Assembly (NCBI GenBank): GCA_941918925.1
Contig: OW799233.1
Span: 47,949,341 to 48,013,340 of the forward strand
DNA length: 64,000 bases
Source of the DNA: Phyto melanocephala
Lineage: Eukaryota; Arthropoda; Insecta; Diptera; Rhinophoridae
Reading direction: 5' to 3'
Part shown: positions 1 through 11,761 of the stretch, piece by piece
How positions within the stretch are numbered: position 1 is the first letter of the stretch
Layout of the letters: each line of letters begins with the position of its first letter
Program-made: the position numbers and the translations under genes
Notes under the pieces: model-generated
What the model was told of the DNA's origin: nothing
What the model saw: only the letters and a program-made list of their open reading frames with translations
Database searches by the model: none

Positions 1-132
1 TTTTACAGTATTATTTTTTTGCTAAGGGAAAACGAATTTTATATTTTGCTAAGAGTTTTGTTTTTACATCACCGTATGAGAAGTCAGTTCATTTTTTTTT
101 AAATTGTTTAGTACCTTTCGTTGAAAGATACT

Positions 133-1626
133 ATGAGTGTGGAAACTCGCACACAATCACAGAATAGAAAGAGAAGTGTACAGCCCCAGTCTGAGTTAAA
201 TAAATCGCAATTGCCTACAGTATCAAAAGTAAGGAAAGTAGTAGAAGTGAGTGAACGTAGAAATATGGCGAATCAACCGGCATCTAGTAAAAATCAGATT
301 GTAGACTTATCCCACTCCATTATTGCGGGAGCACAGGCTTTGAATGCAAATGGAGGAAATTCAGGGGTTATAGGTAACCATAGAGTGGAGGAGAATGTTG
401 ATCCTGAGGTTAGGGAAATTGTTGCAGATGAGGTAGTAGTAGCGCAAAGGGCTTTAGAGGAAAAAGTCAGGAGAATGGTGCAGGAGGAAACTAAGGAGAT
501 AAGAAAAAATTTAGCAGAGATAACAAAGGTGTTAGTAGATCTCACTAGAATTAATGCACAAGGCCAAAATTCATTGATCGCGAACCCAAACCAGCCAAAC
601 TTCATGAATAATAGTGTTACACCAAACATAGGAGATGTGGTAAATGTAAGACCAGATGAAGATAATGCGACTGAAAGCAACGTCAGTTCAAACGTTGGAA
701 ATCTGGCAATACCATTTCAAAGGGCTATAGAGCCAGTTTCTAGTAGGCAGATTGTTGACCAAGCTCGTATTAGGGTGGATAAGTTAGGTATTGTTTTTGA
801 TGGCAACCCTGGCCGATTGTCTATAGACGATTTCGTTTTTCGCCTAGAGCATTTACAATTACATTACCAAATACCATGGTCCGAGATTTTACGCGACTTT
901 CACCTGTTGGTGACAGGAACTGCCAGGGAATGGTATTGGTTGCATGTAAGGACACACCGCTTAGGAGATTGGCAAAGTTTAAGGCATGCTCTCATCAGTC
1001 AGTACCAAACACCCCGCTCAAATTTTGAGGTCATGACCGATTTAGTTGAACGTAAACAGCAAGTAGGTGAATCCATAGACAATTACTTTCAGGCAATGTG
1101 TCATCTGCGATCGAAACTAGTACAACCCATACCTGAGTATGACCTAATTAAAATAGTAAAGCGCAATGTTAAGGAAAGTATAGGTAGAATCGTGTACCCA
1201 ATCGCCGTATCATCCATTGAACAACTAAGAGTGGAATGTAATGAGGCGGAACGAAACTTTCCAAGACGGGAAAATCGAAATACTCAACCAGTGTCGCGGT
1301 CAGCAAAATTCGTTAATGAAGCTTATTTAGAGGATGAAGTCACAACCATAGATCAGGAAACAGAACCAAACGGTTATGAAACTGTGGCAGCGATAAACCT
1401 TAATTCACAGCCAGGAAAAACTATTGTGTGCTGGAACTGCAGACAACAAGGCCATATTTTTATAGACTGTACCGCAACTGAAAGGGCGTTATTTTGTTAC
1501 AAGTGCGGGAGGCAGAACGTTATAACACCTCGGTGCCCAAACTGTCGACAGGGAAACCCTTTCAGGAGCGTAGGGTGGAAGGGAGACCAACGCTCGACGA
1601 AAGGTCATTCTCCTTTCAACAACTGA
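133..1626 (+). CDS. gag: Gag polyprotein of LTR retrotransposon
   Basis: The frame is open from 121; the first ATG at 133 is the likely start and gives 497 residues. The central part, about residues 210-390, looks like a Ty3/gypsy capsid-type gag domain, with the aromatic run REWYW and a QYQTP/ERKQ-rich helical stretch. Near the C terminus there is one good CCHC zinc knuckle (CX2CX4HX4C, nucleotides 1429-1470). A second cysteine cluster follows in which the histidine position is a valine. Gag packages the element RNA into cytoplasmic particles. The last 133 nt overlap pol in the -1 frame. No internal stop is seen, so this frame may still be translatable. Confidence 0.85.
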   Translation: MSVETRTQSQNRKRSVQPQSELNKSQLPTVSKVRKVVEVSERRNMANQPASSKNQIVDLSHSIIAGAQALNANGGNSGVIGNHRVEENVDPEVREIVADEVVVAQRALEEKVRRMVQEETKEIRKNLAEITKVLVDLTRINAQGQNSLIANPNQPNFMNNSVTPNIGDVVNVRPDEDNATESNVSSNVGNLAIPFQRAIEPVSSRQIVDQARIRVDKLGIVFDGNPGRLSIDDFVFRLEHLQLHYQIPWSEILRDFHLLVTGTAREWYWLHVRTHRLGDWQSLRHALISQYQTPRSNFEVMTDLVERKQQVGESIDNYFQAMCHLRSKLVQPIPEYDLIKIVKRNVKESIGRIVYPIAVSSIEQLRVECNEAERNFPRRENRNTQPVSRSAKFVNEAYLEDEVTTIDQETEPNGYETVAAINLNSQPGKTIVCWNCRQQGHIFIDCTATERALFCYKCGRQNVITPRCPNCRQGNPFRSVGWKGDQRSTKGHSPFNN

Positions 1627-4600
1627 TTGAAGGTGAAAATATGGCACATATTAGACATTATTTACCTGAAAAAATTAGACAAAACAACTATAAAAGAGTT
1701 AGAGAAAAAATTTTTGGAATGACGGATAAACCATCATCAAATTCTAATAGGATTCATAAATTAAGAGAGAAATTTAGAAGGAAACGTCAGGCTAGGCGAT
1801 TAATTGTTGAGTCTGTTAGAAAAGCTAGTCAAGGAGGAAAAGATAACAGGTGTTTCGCAGAGGTGATAATAGAGGGAAGGATATTTAAAGGTTTGCTAGA
1901 CACGGGAGCGTCAGTAAGTGTTCTCGGTAAGGGATGTAGAGAGATAATACAGGATTTAAAGCTTGATATTCAACCATTACTGACTAATGTGAGAACCGCC
2001 AGTGGTCAGTATTATCGAATATTGGGCAAAGTAAATGTATCCATAAAGTACAAAGATCAGGAAAATAATATATTACTGTATCTTTGTCCTGACTTGGAAC
2101 AAACTCTATATTTAGGCATAGACTTCTGGAGGTTATTTGGATTGGCCTCGGATATTATTGGGATAGATGAGATGGAGATTAGGAAAACTACTGAGGATTC
2201 GTTGTCAGAGGAGTTTGATCACAAATTAGGACAGCATGAGCTAGATAATGAACAGAGGCGTGTATTAGATGATGTTATAAGTAATTTTGACAGTTTTGAG
2301 GAAAAAGGTTTAGGTATCACTAATTTGGAGAAACATACCATTAAATTAGTAGATGGTGCAGAGCCGGTCAAGGATCGATATTATCCCATCTCCCCCGCTG
2401 TTCAGAATATTACGTATAGGGAAATAGATAACATGCTAGATTTGAAGGTAATTGAGATAAGTGAAAGTCCATGGTCGAACAGGACTACAATAGTGAGAAA
2501 ACCAGGTAAAAATAGGTTTTGCTTAGATGCACGTAAACTCAATAAGTTAACAATTAAGGACGCATATCCTCTGCAAAATATAGATGGAATTTTAAGTAGG
2601 ATCGACGAGACTCATTTCATAAGTAGCGTCGATTTGAAATACGCCTTTTGGCAAATCGAATTGGAAGATGAGAGCAAAGCATACACGGCATTCACGGTAC
2701 CCGGTAGGCCGTTATACCAATTCAGGGTAATGCCTTTTGGGTTATGTAATGCGGCGCAAAGACTTTGTCGTCTCATGGATAAAGTCATACCAAACCATTT
2801 GAGGGAAAATGTGTTCATATATCTGGATGACTTATTGATTATATCTGGTACGTTTGAGGAACATATGAGTTTACTAATGGAGGTTGCGAAATGTCTAAAG
2901 GAGGCTAATTTAACAATTGGTTTGAAAAAGTCTAAGTTTTGTTTTCGAGAGTTGAGGTATTTAGGTTTTATTGTAGGGGGAGGTACATTAAAAACGGACC
3001 CAGAAAAGGTGCAGGCAATAAGGAATATAGAAATACCGAAAACAGTTAGAGATGTTAGAAGTTTTCTGGGGACTGCGGGATGGTATAGGCGATTTATCAA
3101 AAATTTTGCAACTATAGCTGCCCCCTTAACGGATACATTGAAAAAAATGGGAAAGTTTCACATGACCCCCGAAGCCATAGAGGCGTTCGAAAAACTGAAA
3201 AAGGCGTTAACCTCAGCACCGGTATTACGGCACGCCAATTTTTCTAAACGGTTCTATATTCAATGTGATGCTTCCGATTATGGGATTGGCGCTGTCCTAT
3301 ATCAACTCAACGAGAAAAATTATGAGTATCCTATTGCGTTTTACTCCCAAAAGCTAAATGTATGTCAAAAAAATTACACAGTTACAGAGAAAGAATGCCT
3401 GGCTGCAGTAATGGCTGTAAAAAGGTTTAGACCGTATGTAGAAATGATGCCGTTCACAATCGTAACGGATCATGCCAGCCTTAAGTGGCTGATGACTCTT
3501 AAGGATCTGAGCGGAAGATTGGCAAGATGGTCTTTACAGTTACAAGCCTTTGACTTTCAAATCGAACATCGCAAAGGGTCGGAAAATATAGTGGCAGATA
3601 TGTTATCTCGTATGCCGTCTCAAATAGTAGAGGAAATAGAAACAGATCTTTTGGACTTTGAAACCTTAGAATTTGAATCCGAAGAATACGTAGAAATTAT
3701 TAAACAGATTGAGGAAAATGCCCACAAACTGCCTGATTTAAAAATTGTAGATAACAAAATATACAAACGCACTTGTGATGAGGAGAACTTTGAAGAGCCC
3801 TATCAATGGAAGTTATGGATTCCCCCTAGTCTCACTCATGTTATAATAGAAAAAGCACACATTACTAACACCTCGGCCCATGGTGGTATGGGCAAAACCA
3901 TTGAGAAAGTTAAAAGATTCTTTTACTGGCCCAAAATGACCATACAAATTAAGGAATATGTAAGAAACTGTCAAATTTGTAAAGAGACAAAACCATCGAA
4001 TATAAATCTTATCCCAGAAATCGGACAAGAGGTAATTACTGAAAGACCGTTTCAAAAATTGTATGTAGACTTCTTAGGAAAATACCCCAGGTCTAAAAGC
4101 GGCAATAGTTATATATTCATAGTAATGGACCACTTTACTAAATTTATATTTCTCAAAGCTATGAAAGAAGCTACCACTGCCAATGTTGTGAAATTTTTAA
4201 CACAAGAAATATTTTATAAATTTGGTGTTCCTGAGGTAATTCACTCAGATAATGGTTCTCAATTTATCGCAAAAGGGTTTCAAGAGTTAATGGATGCATT
4301 TGGTATACGACATATGAAAACTGCTTTCTACGCTCCTCAATCGAACGCGTCAGAAAGGGTCAACCAATTTGTTTAAGCTGCGATTAGAGCCTATTTAAAG
4401 GAAGACCATAGAGATTGGGACTTATATTTAGCAGAAATTGAATGTGCGCTGAGAAATTCTGTTCACTCGGCTACAGGCTTTACGCCGTTTTTTTTCTCTG
4501 TTTGGTTTTCACATGTTTTCACATGGTGCAGACTACCGACTAGCAAGGAAGTTGAAAACACTGTCTGATCATGAAATTGATAGTTTAGCTAATAATGAGA

Positions 4601-4887
4601 AATTAGAGTTGATCAGAAGTAAAATAAGGAAAAATATGCATGAAGCCTATGAGAAAAGTGCAGTTCGCTATAACAGAAGAGCTAGGAAGGTAAAACTGAT
4701 ACCCGGCCAGGAGGTTTTCCGAAGAAACACTATCTTAAGCAATTTTGGTAAAAATAGAAACGCGAAATTTTGTAAAAAATTCCTTAAGTGTCGTATTGTT
4801 AGGCCCATAGGCAATAACATGTACGAATTGGAAGATCTAAGCGGCAAGTCTATAGGGATATTTCACGTAAAAGATATAAAAATGTGA
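1494..4887 (+). pseudogene. pol: Pol polyprotein (protease-RT-RNase H-integrase), broken
   Basis: The open frame 1494-4376 encodes 960 residues. An aspartic protease has DTGAS at residues 136-140. The reverse transcriptase has the YLDD active site at residues 443-446. RNase H begins around FIQCDAS, with the TEKE and VTDHASLKW motifs. Integrase shows an HHCC zinc finger (HITNTSAH to CQIC) and all three DDE residues: D in YVDFLG, D in HSDNGS, E in SERVN. Just after the glutamate an in-frame TAA (4374-4376) ends the frame. The sequence stays recognisable in the same frame until a perfect 10-bp tandem duplication (4506-4515 and 4516-4525) shifts it by one. The integrase C-terminal domain then continues in the next frame to 4887. 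Two lesions therefore disable an otherwise well-kept pol, which points to a fairly recent insertion. Confidence 0.9.
1551..1595 (+). promoter_or_regulatory. Programmed -1 ribosomal frameshift signal (gag-pol)
   Basis: A canonical slippery heptamer GGGAAAC lies at 1551-1557 in the required register (ca-G GGA AAC in the gag frame). After an 8-nt spacer, GAGCGT (1566-1571) can pair perfectly with ACGCTC (1590-1595) across an 18-nt loop. A -1 slip leads directly into the pol frame, which starts upstream at 1494 without a convincing ATG. Heptamer, spacing and stem-loop match the standard -1 frameshift module. The stem is short, so a larger pseudoknot may form. Confidence 0.75.
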
Positions 4888-7800
4888 TACTAAAAAGCAA
4901 AAATATTATTAAATTTTTTTTTTATATAACACTAATGAGGTACCTGATTTTTATTTTTTTTTTTTTAAAACCACCTGTGATAATTACCATATCGTGCAAT
5001 ATTTAGATTAATAAAATATGTCAACTAAATTTCTATGTTCTTTGTTCAAGTCTGTCTGGTTTTGTCCTAATGTACTGCGATTGTTTTTTTTTAGAAACAA
5101 TCAGTCATAAAAACGTGCAATATTAGGATAAGTTACAGTCGACAATAGCTATGAAGAGCAAAAATTAAGTTTATTTTAATTTCTGTAAACTTTTTTGTTA
5201 AGTCTGATTTACTGGTATAAAAAGATAAATATGCATAGTATTACCTTTTTGTATGTAAGCGTAATAGAGATGGTAGAATAATGATTCACAGAATTTTTTT
5301 TTTATCCGAGAATGTGATCTGAATGGTTGTCCTAGCGTAATTATTAGTATGGCATGTGAAATAGGGACACTCCGATTCATCATGAGTTCCCGTCTGTAAA
5401 ACAAAATGGGTAAACAAAGTAATTGGCACTTGGATATTAGATAATTCTATTTACTTCCCGTAAGTTTCGTATCGATACAATCATATCGTTTACTGTGCAA
5501 GTTTAGTGTCAATTAAATTAGGATTTAGCCCGGCTAACGCAATTGAATGCATGTGACTCGTCTCAGGGTGTGGGAGTTCCCCACGTAATAGTATGACGCA
5601 TAGGCACACCACCCGCACATCGTCCACTCTGGTCAACACCAGCGAGACCGATGTTTTGTTGCGGGAGAGTTTTTTGTGACATAGGGGGGTAGATGCGAAT
5701 GGATCGATGGAGTGGCGCAAATTTAATGGGGTACCATTGGTAGATCGGTTTGAGTACGAGCGCCAGGTTTGGGGATTTGTTTGGCGTGGGGCGAATTTTG
5801 CCTGAGCATTGTGCAAGACAAATTTTTACTGGTGCTTTTCGGCAGATGTTTGGTTTAGTTTCTGTTGTGTTTTTTATGGAGAGGGGCTTACGGCCAATTG
5901 GAGACACCACCTCCTGCCCGAGTCTCGGTGTTGTTCGAATATATTTTTATTTTTTATTTTGTGCGGTTAGTTTTGTGTATTTATTTTAGATTTATTGCTT
6001 GTTTGTTATACCTGTAAGAAAAGAAAAGTTTTTATTATTAGTAGTTGGCAAAGATAACAATTGGGACGATTACTTATCTACCTATAGTTCACCCCCACAT
6101 GGTTTATAAATTTCCTGAAAATGGAAAAAGGAAAATATAAATGTTAATTTGAAGTATACTTACCCGCGTGTGTTAGCCATTAAAATTAAATTAGATATGT
6201 GAATGAATGACAGATGCATAGTGGTGTGTAAATGTGTTTGGAGCTGTGTTTTATAAGCATAACTTGGACGTAGTAATGGCAATGCTAGTAAATGCGTAAA
6301 AATTACAGAGTTGCATTTTTCATTCAAAACTTGCTAGAAATTTAAAATTAAATTTGAAATATAATTTATGAATGAGTCGAGGTAACTTGCGGAATTTTCT
6401 GATAACCTATTAACTGGATTTGGGGAAAGTAGGAAAGGGATAAGGAATAATAAATTAAGGACATACTTAAGGGTATGACGAGGCAAAGGGACTGGATTTA
6501 CCGCCAAAAATTATGGTTATGGCGTTTTCTTGCAGTATAAAATGTATGTATAAGTTTTATATAAATTATTTATTTATTTATTCAATATGGGGATTTTGCG
6601 GTAAAGAGAAGAGGAAAATTGAGTACTGTAAAATTAGATGATGGTAAATTACTAAAGCTTAGCCGTTTAGGAGAATTTGAGATTATGAAGTAAAGAGTAT
6701 TAGTTGAGTAGAGGGAAAAAATAACCGATAGCGGGAGGTATATAAAGGGACTGCTAAGGCATTTCAAGGAAAAAAAGAGATATGAAAAAGTAAAGAAAGA
6801 AGTAACATATAGTCGACATCGGAGATTGCAAAAGAGGAAATATTTCATTACATAGAACAGAGACTATAAAATTGGAGGAGAAAATTTTTGAGCAGAAGTT
6901 TTGGATACCCATAATCAGGAAGAGAGAATTGAAATCTTTTGGAAAAGGTACCAGGATGAATAAGCAGTAGAAACCAGGTGACCAAAAATATAAGAAATAA
7001 ATCGTATTAGAATCACGAAAGAAGTTTTAAGAAAACAAGTTTTTAAGGCAACATATAAAAGAACTCGCGATAGTCTAATTTAATGTTATATAAGAAAATC
7101 TTTTTTAAGTGCTTTTGAGAAGTATTATAAATCCTAATATATTTGTTTTAACGATGCCTAAATTTTAAAAGAAAAGTTTGAATAAAAATTGTGTAAATGA
7201 ATAAAAAGATTCAAAGTATCTCTGAATATAATTTAAATAATTTTTTTTTGTGTTTGTTTGCAATATTAAAGTGAAATTATTGCTATCAATATATATAAAT
7301 TAGTCGTATTATTTATAACTCCATTTAAAAAAATTCGTTGAAATATTTATAAATCGTAGCCATGGTTGTGTTTCTTATATGAATTATATTTAGTATTATA
7401 TAAAGTTAATATAAAATTTGTGTAATATTGTCCAAATTTTGTGTGTTTTGAGAGTGTCAATTTTAAGTTCAGTGTTTAAATTTAAGTTATGTTACCCTTT
7501 TCAATTTTGGAATCGTATTTTTTTTTTGGTTGTTTTGTAGTGATTCATTAAATTTTAGGGGTCAAAATATATATTTAAATATATCTCCAGTTAGAAAATT
7601 GCATTAAATCCGGGTGGTTAATGATAAAAATAATCCATTTAAAGTACTTAGGGAGCTCCTTCAGTCGTAAAAGAGGTATAGGAAAGAGTGTATAAAAATT
7701 AACCGGAAACGAAAGGAAGCTAGAGGTATATATACATATATAAGAGAATTCAAAAAAAAAATAGAAAAAAAGGAAAATTTGAAAATAATGAGATAGAAAA

Positions 7801-9913
7801 TAATAAAGAAAAGGGAAACATATTTTTTTTTTAAATTTAGTTTTTTTTTATTTAATAGTAACTTGGTGTATTAATATTAAATTAATTTATTTTTTTGTTT
7901 ATCGTAATATTGGTTAAAAATAGTATAAGTTAAATAGGATAAATAAAAGAAAATGTATGTTTTTGTATGAAAAAAGAAGTTAAAACATGTTGGCTTAGAT
8001 TGATTGGAAATTGGCAATGAGGGGCAGGTAAGTGGTGAAGTCGATCGTGCGGTATACGGGGTTGTAAATAATAGTGCAAGCGGATGCAGTTACAACATGG
8101 TTGGGAGGGCACAATAGAGACCAACATCTGTCTCGGAATCTGCAATGATGGGTATTAGTGTATTAATATAGTATTTTAGTTAGTTTTTCTTTATTAGATA
8201 AATTTTTTTTGGTGTTACGTTACAAACCTGGCGCAGGGTTGGGACCTTCCTGGGATGTAATTTGCTGGCCGGAGAAGTCGTCGGGTACACCAGTTCGTAA
8301 CATAATGCTTCCAGTTATTCATCTCTAAAACTTTTTCGACTGATCAGGCCTTGCTTTGTCCTCTGTGATTAAATCACTTTTCAGCAGCCGTTTTCATCAA
8401 ATGAAAGAAGGTTGTCAGACTTCCACGCAACACATGTTTTTAGGCACAAAATTCGACATTATTATAGCGATTGAAATAAATTATGTGTTTACACTTTGGC
8501 ATGTCTGTCGAACACTGAATTATAATGTCAGATATTTACCCTCCAAAATACCATGTTTGCTATTATTGACACAAACCATATGTGATGGTTATGCAATATA
8601 TTGTCCAATTCGACATTATTAACTTGTATACCATACAAATATTTAAAAACTTTAAATACATAAGCAATAGAAACCAAAGTAAAACAAAAGAACTACGTTT
8701 TTCTGTTCAAATAAATTTTTTTTTGCATGTATAAGTAAATAAAGAAAATCTCCTCCAAATATCTTTAGAAACAAGTAGACTAATCTTTAAAACTTAATAC
8801 GTACTAGTAATAAAAGAAGACCCCTGCAGTAAAGGAACTACTTAAGGCTATTTGTATGCTTCCACTTTGCACTGCAACTGCAGAATAAAAACCATAAAAT
8901 AAATGAACTCTTCATATATTGAGTAATTAAACTTTAAATTATAAATTGTATGCTCTAAATAATTTTGTTAAATGTTTTCTTGTGTCAGCACTTACTTATA
9001 CATAATTTGACTTTGTTTTGCATGAAATCAATTAAAAATTTGTAAAAATTGTTTTACTGCACCCAGTTATTGAAATTATATTTATGTGGATTCATGTAAC
9101 GGCAAAATTTGTCTGCCACTTGTCGTGAAGATCAATTATCTCTACTATCTGGAATGTGATCAGGTATGTGTAGAAAATTGGATATGTGCACTTAAGTGGT
9201 TTATAGTGATTATTTGCGCACCCTATACAATATTTAACGATAAAACAGAATTGAATAACTCACAACGTATCGTAGGATTCGTAGGTTGTAAGCAATTCAC
9301 TTCTCCATATTTATACGATATTCCCTAAACATAGGTAAAGTTGTTGCAAGTGAGGTACTGTCTCTCGATAAAAAGTTCAAGGGACCTTCAACAGCACAAA
9401 AATTATAAAAGGCATAGTTTTGTATTCTAGATCGTTTGCTGTTGTAGAAAGTATCAAAATTAAAAAATAAATACTTAAATCTTATTATAAGTATTGTTTG
9501 ATTTTCGGAAGATCCCATCAAAAATTATTTCTTGCATTGAACATTAATAGTAAATTAAGTAGTAATGAATAAATCTGCATAATATTTTATATAAATTAAT
9601 TATTTCTGTATGCTTAAAGTGATTTAACAAACTTAGTATACTAACTCCATCTATTGAAATAGCAAATGTGAAAGAAATTGAAAATTAAGTTTTTACTCCC
9701 GTTATTAATGTGCTACATTGTTGCTGGCAATACGAGCAAAATCCGAAAAGTGATTTTGAAATTACAAAAATCACAAAATTTTCTATTACTTTAATTTAAA
9801 AAATTTGAACAAAAATGTTGCTTTTCGCGTCAGGAATTGAAATGAAACTTAGCACAATCATTAGTTGTTTCCCTTATGCATATTCACTTTGTTCTCGGTA
9901 GTTGCGATCTATA
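4888..9913. other. Non-coding stretch; possible 3' LTR and AT-rich sequence
   Basis: No gene is recognised. 5480-5950 is distinctly more GC-rich than its surroundings and has no coherent protein; it could be LTR or UTR sequence of the element upstream. 6600-8200 is very AT-rich with long A and T runs. At 8226-8250 the string CTGGCGCAGGGTTGGGACC resembles a retroelement primer-binding site but is unconfirmed. 8350-9900 shows only short ORFs that I treat as chance. Confidence 0.4.
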
Positions 9914-11761
9914 TCTATATATATAAAAGTGAAACTCTGTCTGTCTGTCTGTGTGTGTGTGTGTGTGTTAGCTTTAGACTCCGAGACTATAAAACCGATC
10001 GGACTCAAACTTTAGCTAGTTGTTGTACACATTACAAGGAGCGTGTGTAAGTGGCAAAAAGTGGGTGGGGCCACGCCCATAAAAAAAATTAGTTATAATT
10101 TTTAGCTACTTGCACTTGACCAATTTTTCTGAAACTTTGCACACATATTGAGCTGTCATGACTTTTTAATTTCGTGATTAGAAAAGTGGGCAGAGCCACG
10201 CCCATAAAAAAATATAATTTTCAGGTACTTGCACTAGACCGATTTTTCTGAAACTTTGCACATATATTAAGCTGTCATGACTTTATAATTTTGTGATTAG
10301 AAAAGTGGGCAGAGCCACGCCCATAAAAAAGTTATAATTTTAAGGTTTTTGCACTGGACCGATTTTTCTGAAACTTTGCATTCATATTGAACTCTTATAA
10401 GTATATAATTTCGTGATTAGAAAAGTGGGAAGTTCCAAGCCCATAAAAAAATATAATATTGAGGTACTTGCACTGGACCGATTTTTCGAAAACTTTGCAC
10501 ACATATTGAGCGGTCATGACTATACAGTTTCGTGATTATAAAAGTGGGCGGAGCCACGTCCATAAAAAATAAGTTATAATTTTTTCTACTTGCACTAGAT
10601 TAAGTTATCTGAAACTTTGCAAACATATTGAGTTGTCATGACTTTATAATTTTGTGATTAGAAAAGTGGGCAGAGCCACGCCCATAAAAAAGTTATAATT
10701 TTAAGGTTCTTGCACTGGACCGATTTTTCTGAAACTTTGCATTTATATTGAACTCTTATAAGTATATAATTTCGTGATTAGAAAAGTGGGAAGTTCCAAG
10801 CCCATAAAAAAAGTTATAGTTTTTAGCTATTTGCACTATATTGATTTTTCTGAAACTTTGCTTACATATTGAGCTGCCATGATTATATTGTTACGTTTAT
10901 ACCTTTTATAAACGTGGGCTTATTTCCTTTAAATAAATTTTGAGTTGTTTATTGTAATTAAAAACAGTTGAAATTCGTTATAAAATTAAGAGCACTTTAT
11001 TTATTCAAATACACTCAGATATTGTTTTTGTAGCACTTTACTTATTTCACTTATTGTTATACACTTTTATTATCAAACACACTTTGATACGCACCTTACA
11101 AGCTCTATTGTAATACTGATCATGTTAGCTGTGCTGTTCGGCTATGTATAGCAACATAGTGGTGTTCGGCAACATTCGACAAAGTTCTCGTATGTACACA
11201 CTAGTAAATTCGAAAACCGTTACATTTAAATTAAGACGTTAAGTAATATGCACAAAAAAGTGCCTAAAATATGCTGTACATAATAACTCACATAATTTTT
11301 GAACACCCAGCGAAATAAACTAATACAAATAAAACTACAGTTACTTAAACTACTACAACTAAAATAAATTATAATGTAAATTAAGCTAATTAAAAATAAA
11401 TCTGTAACAATATATTATTATTATTTCCAGCTTTTCCATGCTGTCCAATGTTTCCCACCAATTTGCCTTTTAACTTCAAGCAACTACAGTTTTCAGTTTG
11501 CCTTGCCTTCGCTATTACCATCAATATTGCGTGTAGCGTGGCCATTCTTTTCACATGGGCAACTGTACGTCGCTTGCTCCAGAGTGGGAACACCAAAAAT
11601 TTGTTAATTTTTACAGCAAATGGAAAAACCAAAAATATTGTATACCCACATGCATTACAATAAAAGTCAATAAAATATTCTTTTTAATACATATTCAATT
11701 AAAATTCAGAATGCATGTTTATTCATTAACGGGCGTAGGAACGCGCGCCGGGCTTGGCTAG
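9914..11761 (+). mobile_element. Helitron, family 1, copy 1 (non-autonomous, hosts a solo LTR)
   Basis: The left end begins TCTATATATATAAAAGTGAA directly after an A. The right end is a GC-rich segment with the small palindrome GCGTAGGAACGC, then CTAG followed by T. This is the Helitron rule: 5' TC, 3' CTRR, insertion between A and T, no target duplication. The interior is a GT microsatellite, then about eight diverged tandem units of roughly 95-100 bp (10040-10885). Each unit carries the theme GTGGGCRGAGCCACGCCCAT plus a run ending in CTGAAACTTTGCACAC. No Rep/helicase is present, so this copy needs proteins in trans. A 521-bp LTR is nested at 10889-11409. Confidence 0.7.
10889..11409. mobile_element. 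Solo LTR (gypsy-type), nested in Helitron
   Basis: The segment starts TGTTACG and ends TGTAACA, giving the TG...CA ends and short inverted terminal repeat TGTTAC/GTAACA of a long terminal repeat. It is flanked by the 4-bp direct repeat ATAT (10885-10888 and 11410-11413). It interrupts the tandem array of the Helitron. It has no coding sequence and its composition differs from the array. A solo LTR left by recombination is the simplest reading. Its parent family is not identified. Confidence 0.6.

Larger units (their letters stand above)
1..4990 (+). mobile_element. Ty3/gypsy LTR retrotransposon, Osvaldo-like, 5' end cut by window
   Basis: The coding body runs from about 133 to 4887 in the order gag, protease, reverse transcriptase, RNase H, integrase, which is the Ty3/gypsy order. 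The gag-pol overlap, the integrase followed by a conserved C-terminal domain, and the general RT and RNase H sequence suggest the Osvaldo/Ulysses group, but this placement is from memory of family features. No envelope ORF follows integrase. The 5' LTR and primer-binding site must lie upstream of position 1. A 3' LTR cannot be delimited, because no direct repeat of the first 120 bases was found downstream; Osvaldo-group LTRs can exceed 1 kb, so it may lie somewhere in 4900-8200. The copy is defective in pol. Confidence 0.85.

Noticed and set aside
5563..5910. Overlapping 80-115 codon frames in a GC-richer segment
   Set aside because: No recognisable domain, frames overlap on both strands; better explained as LTR or UTR sequence.
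8226..8250. Primer-binding-site-like CTGGCGCAGGGTTGGGACC after TTACAAAC
   Set aside because: Only the first eight bases resemble known tRNA-primed sites, and no LTR pair or coding region follows.
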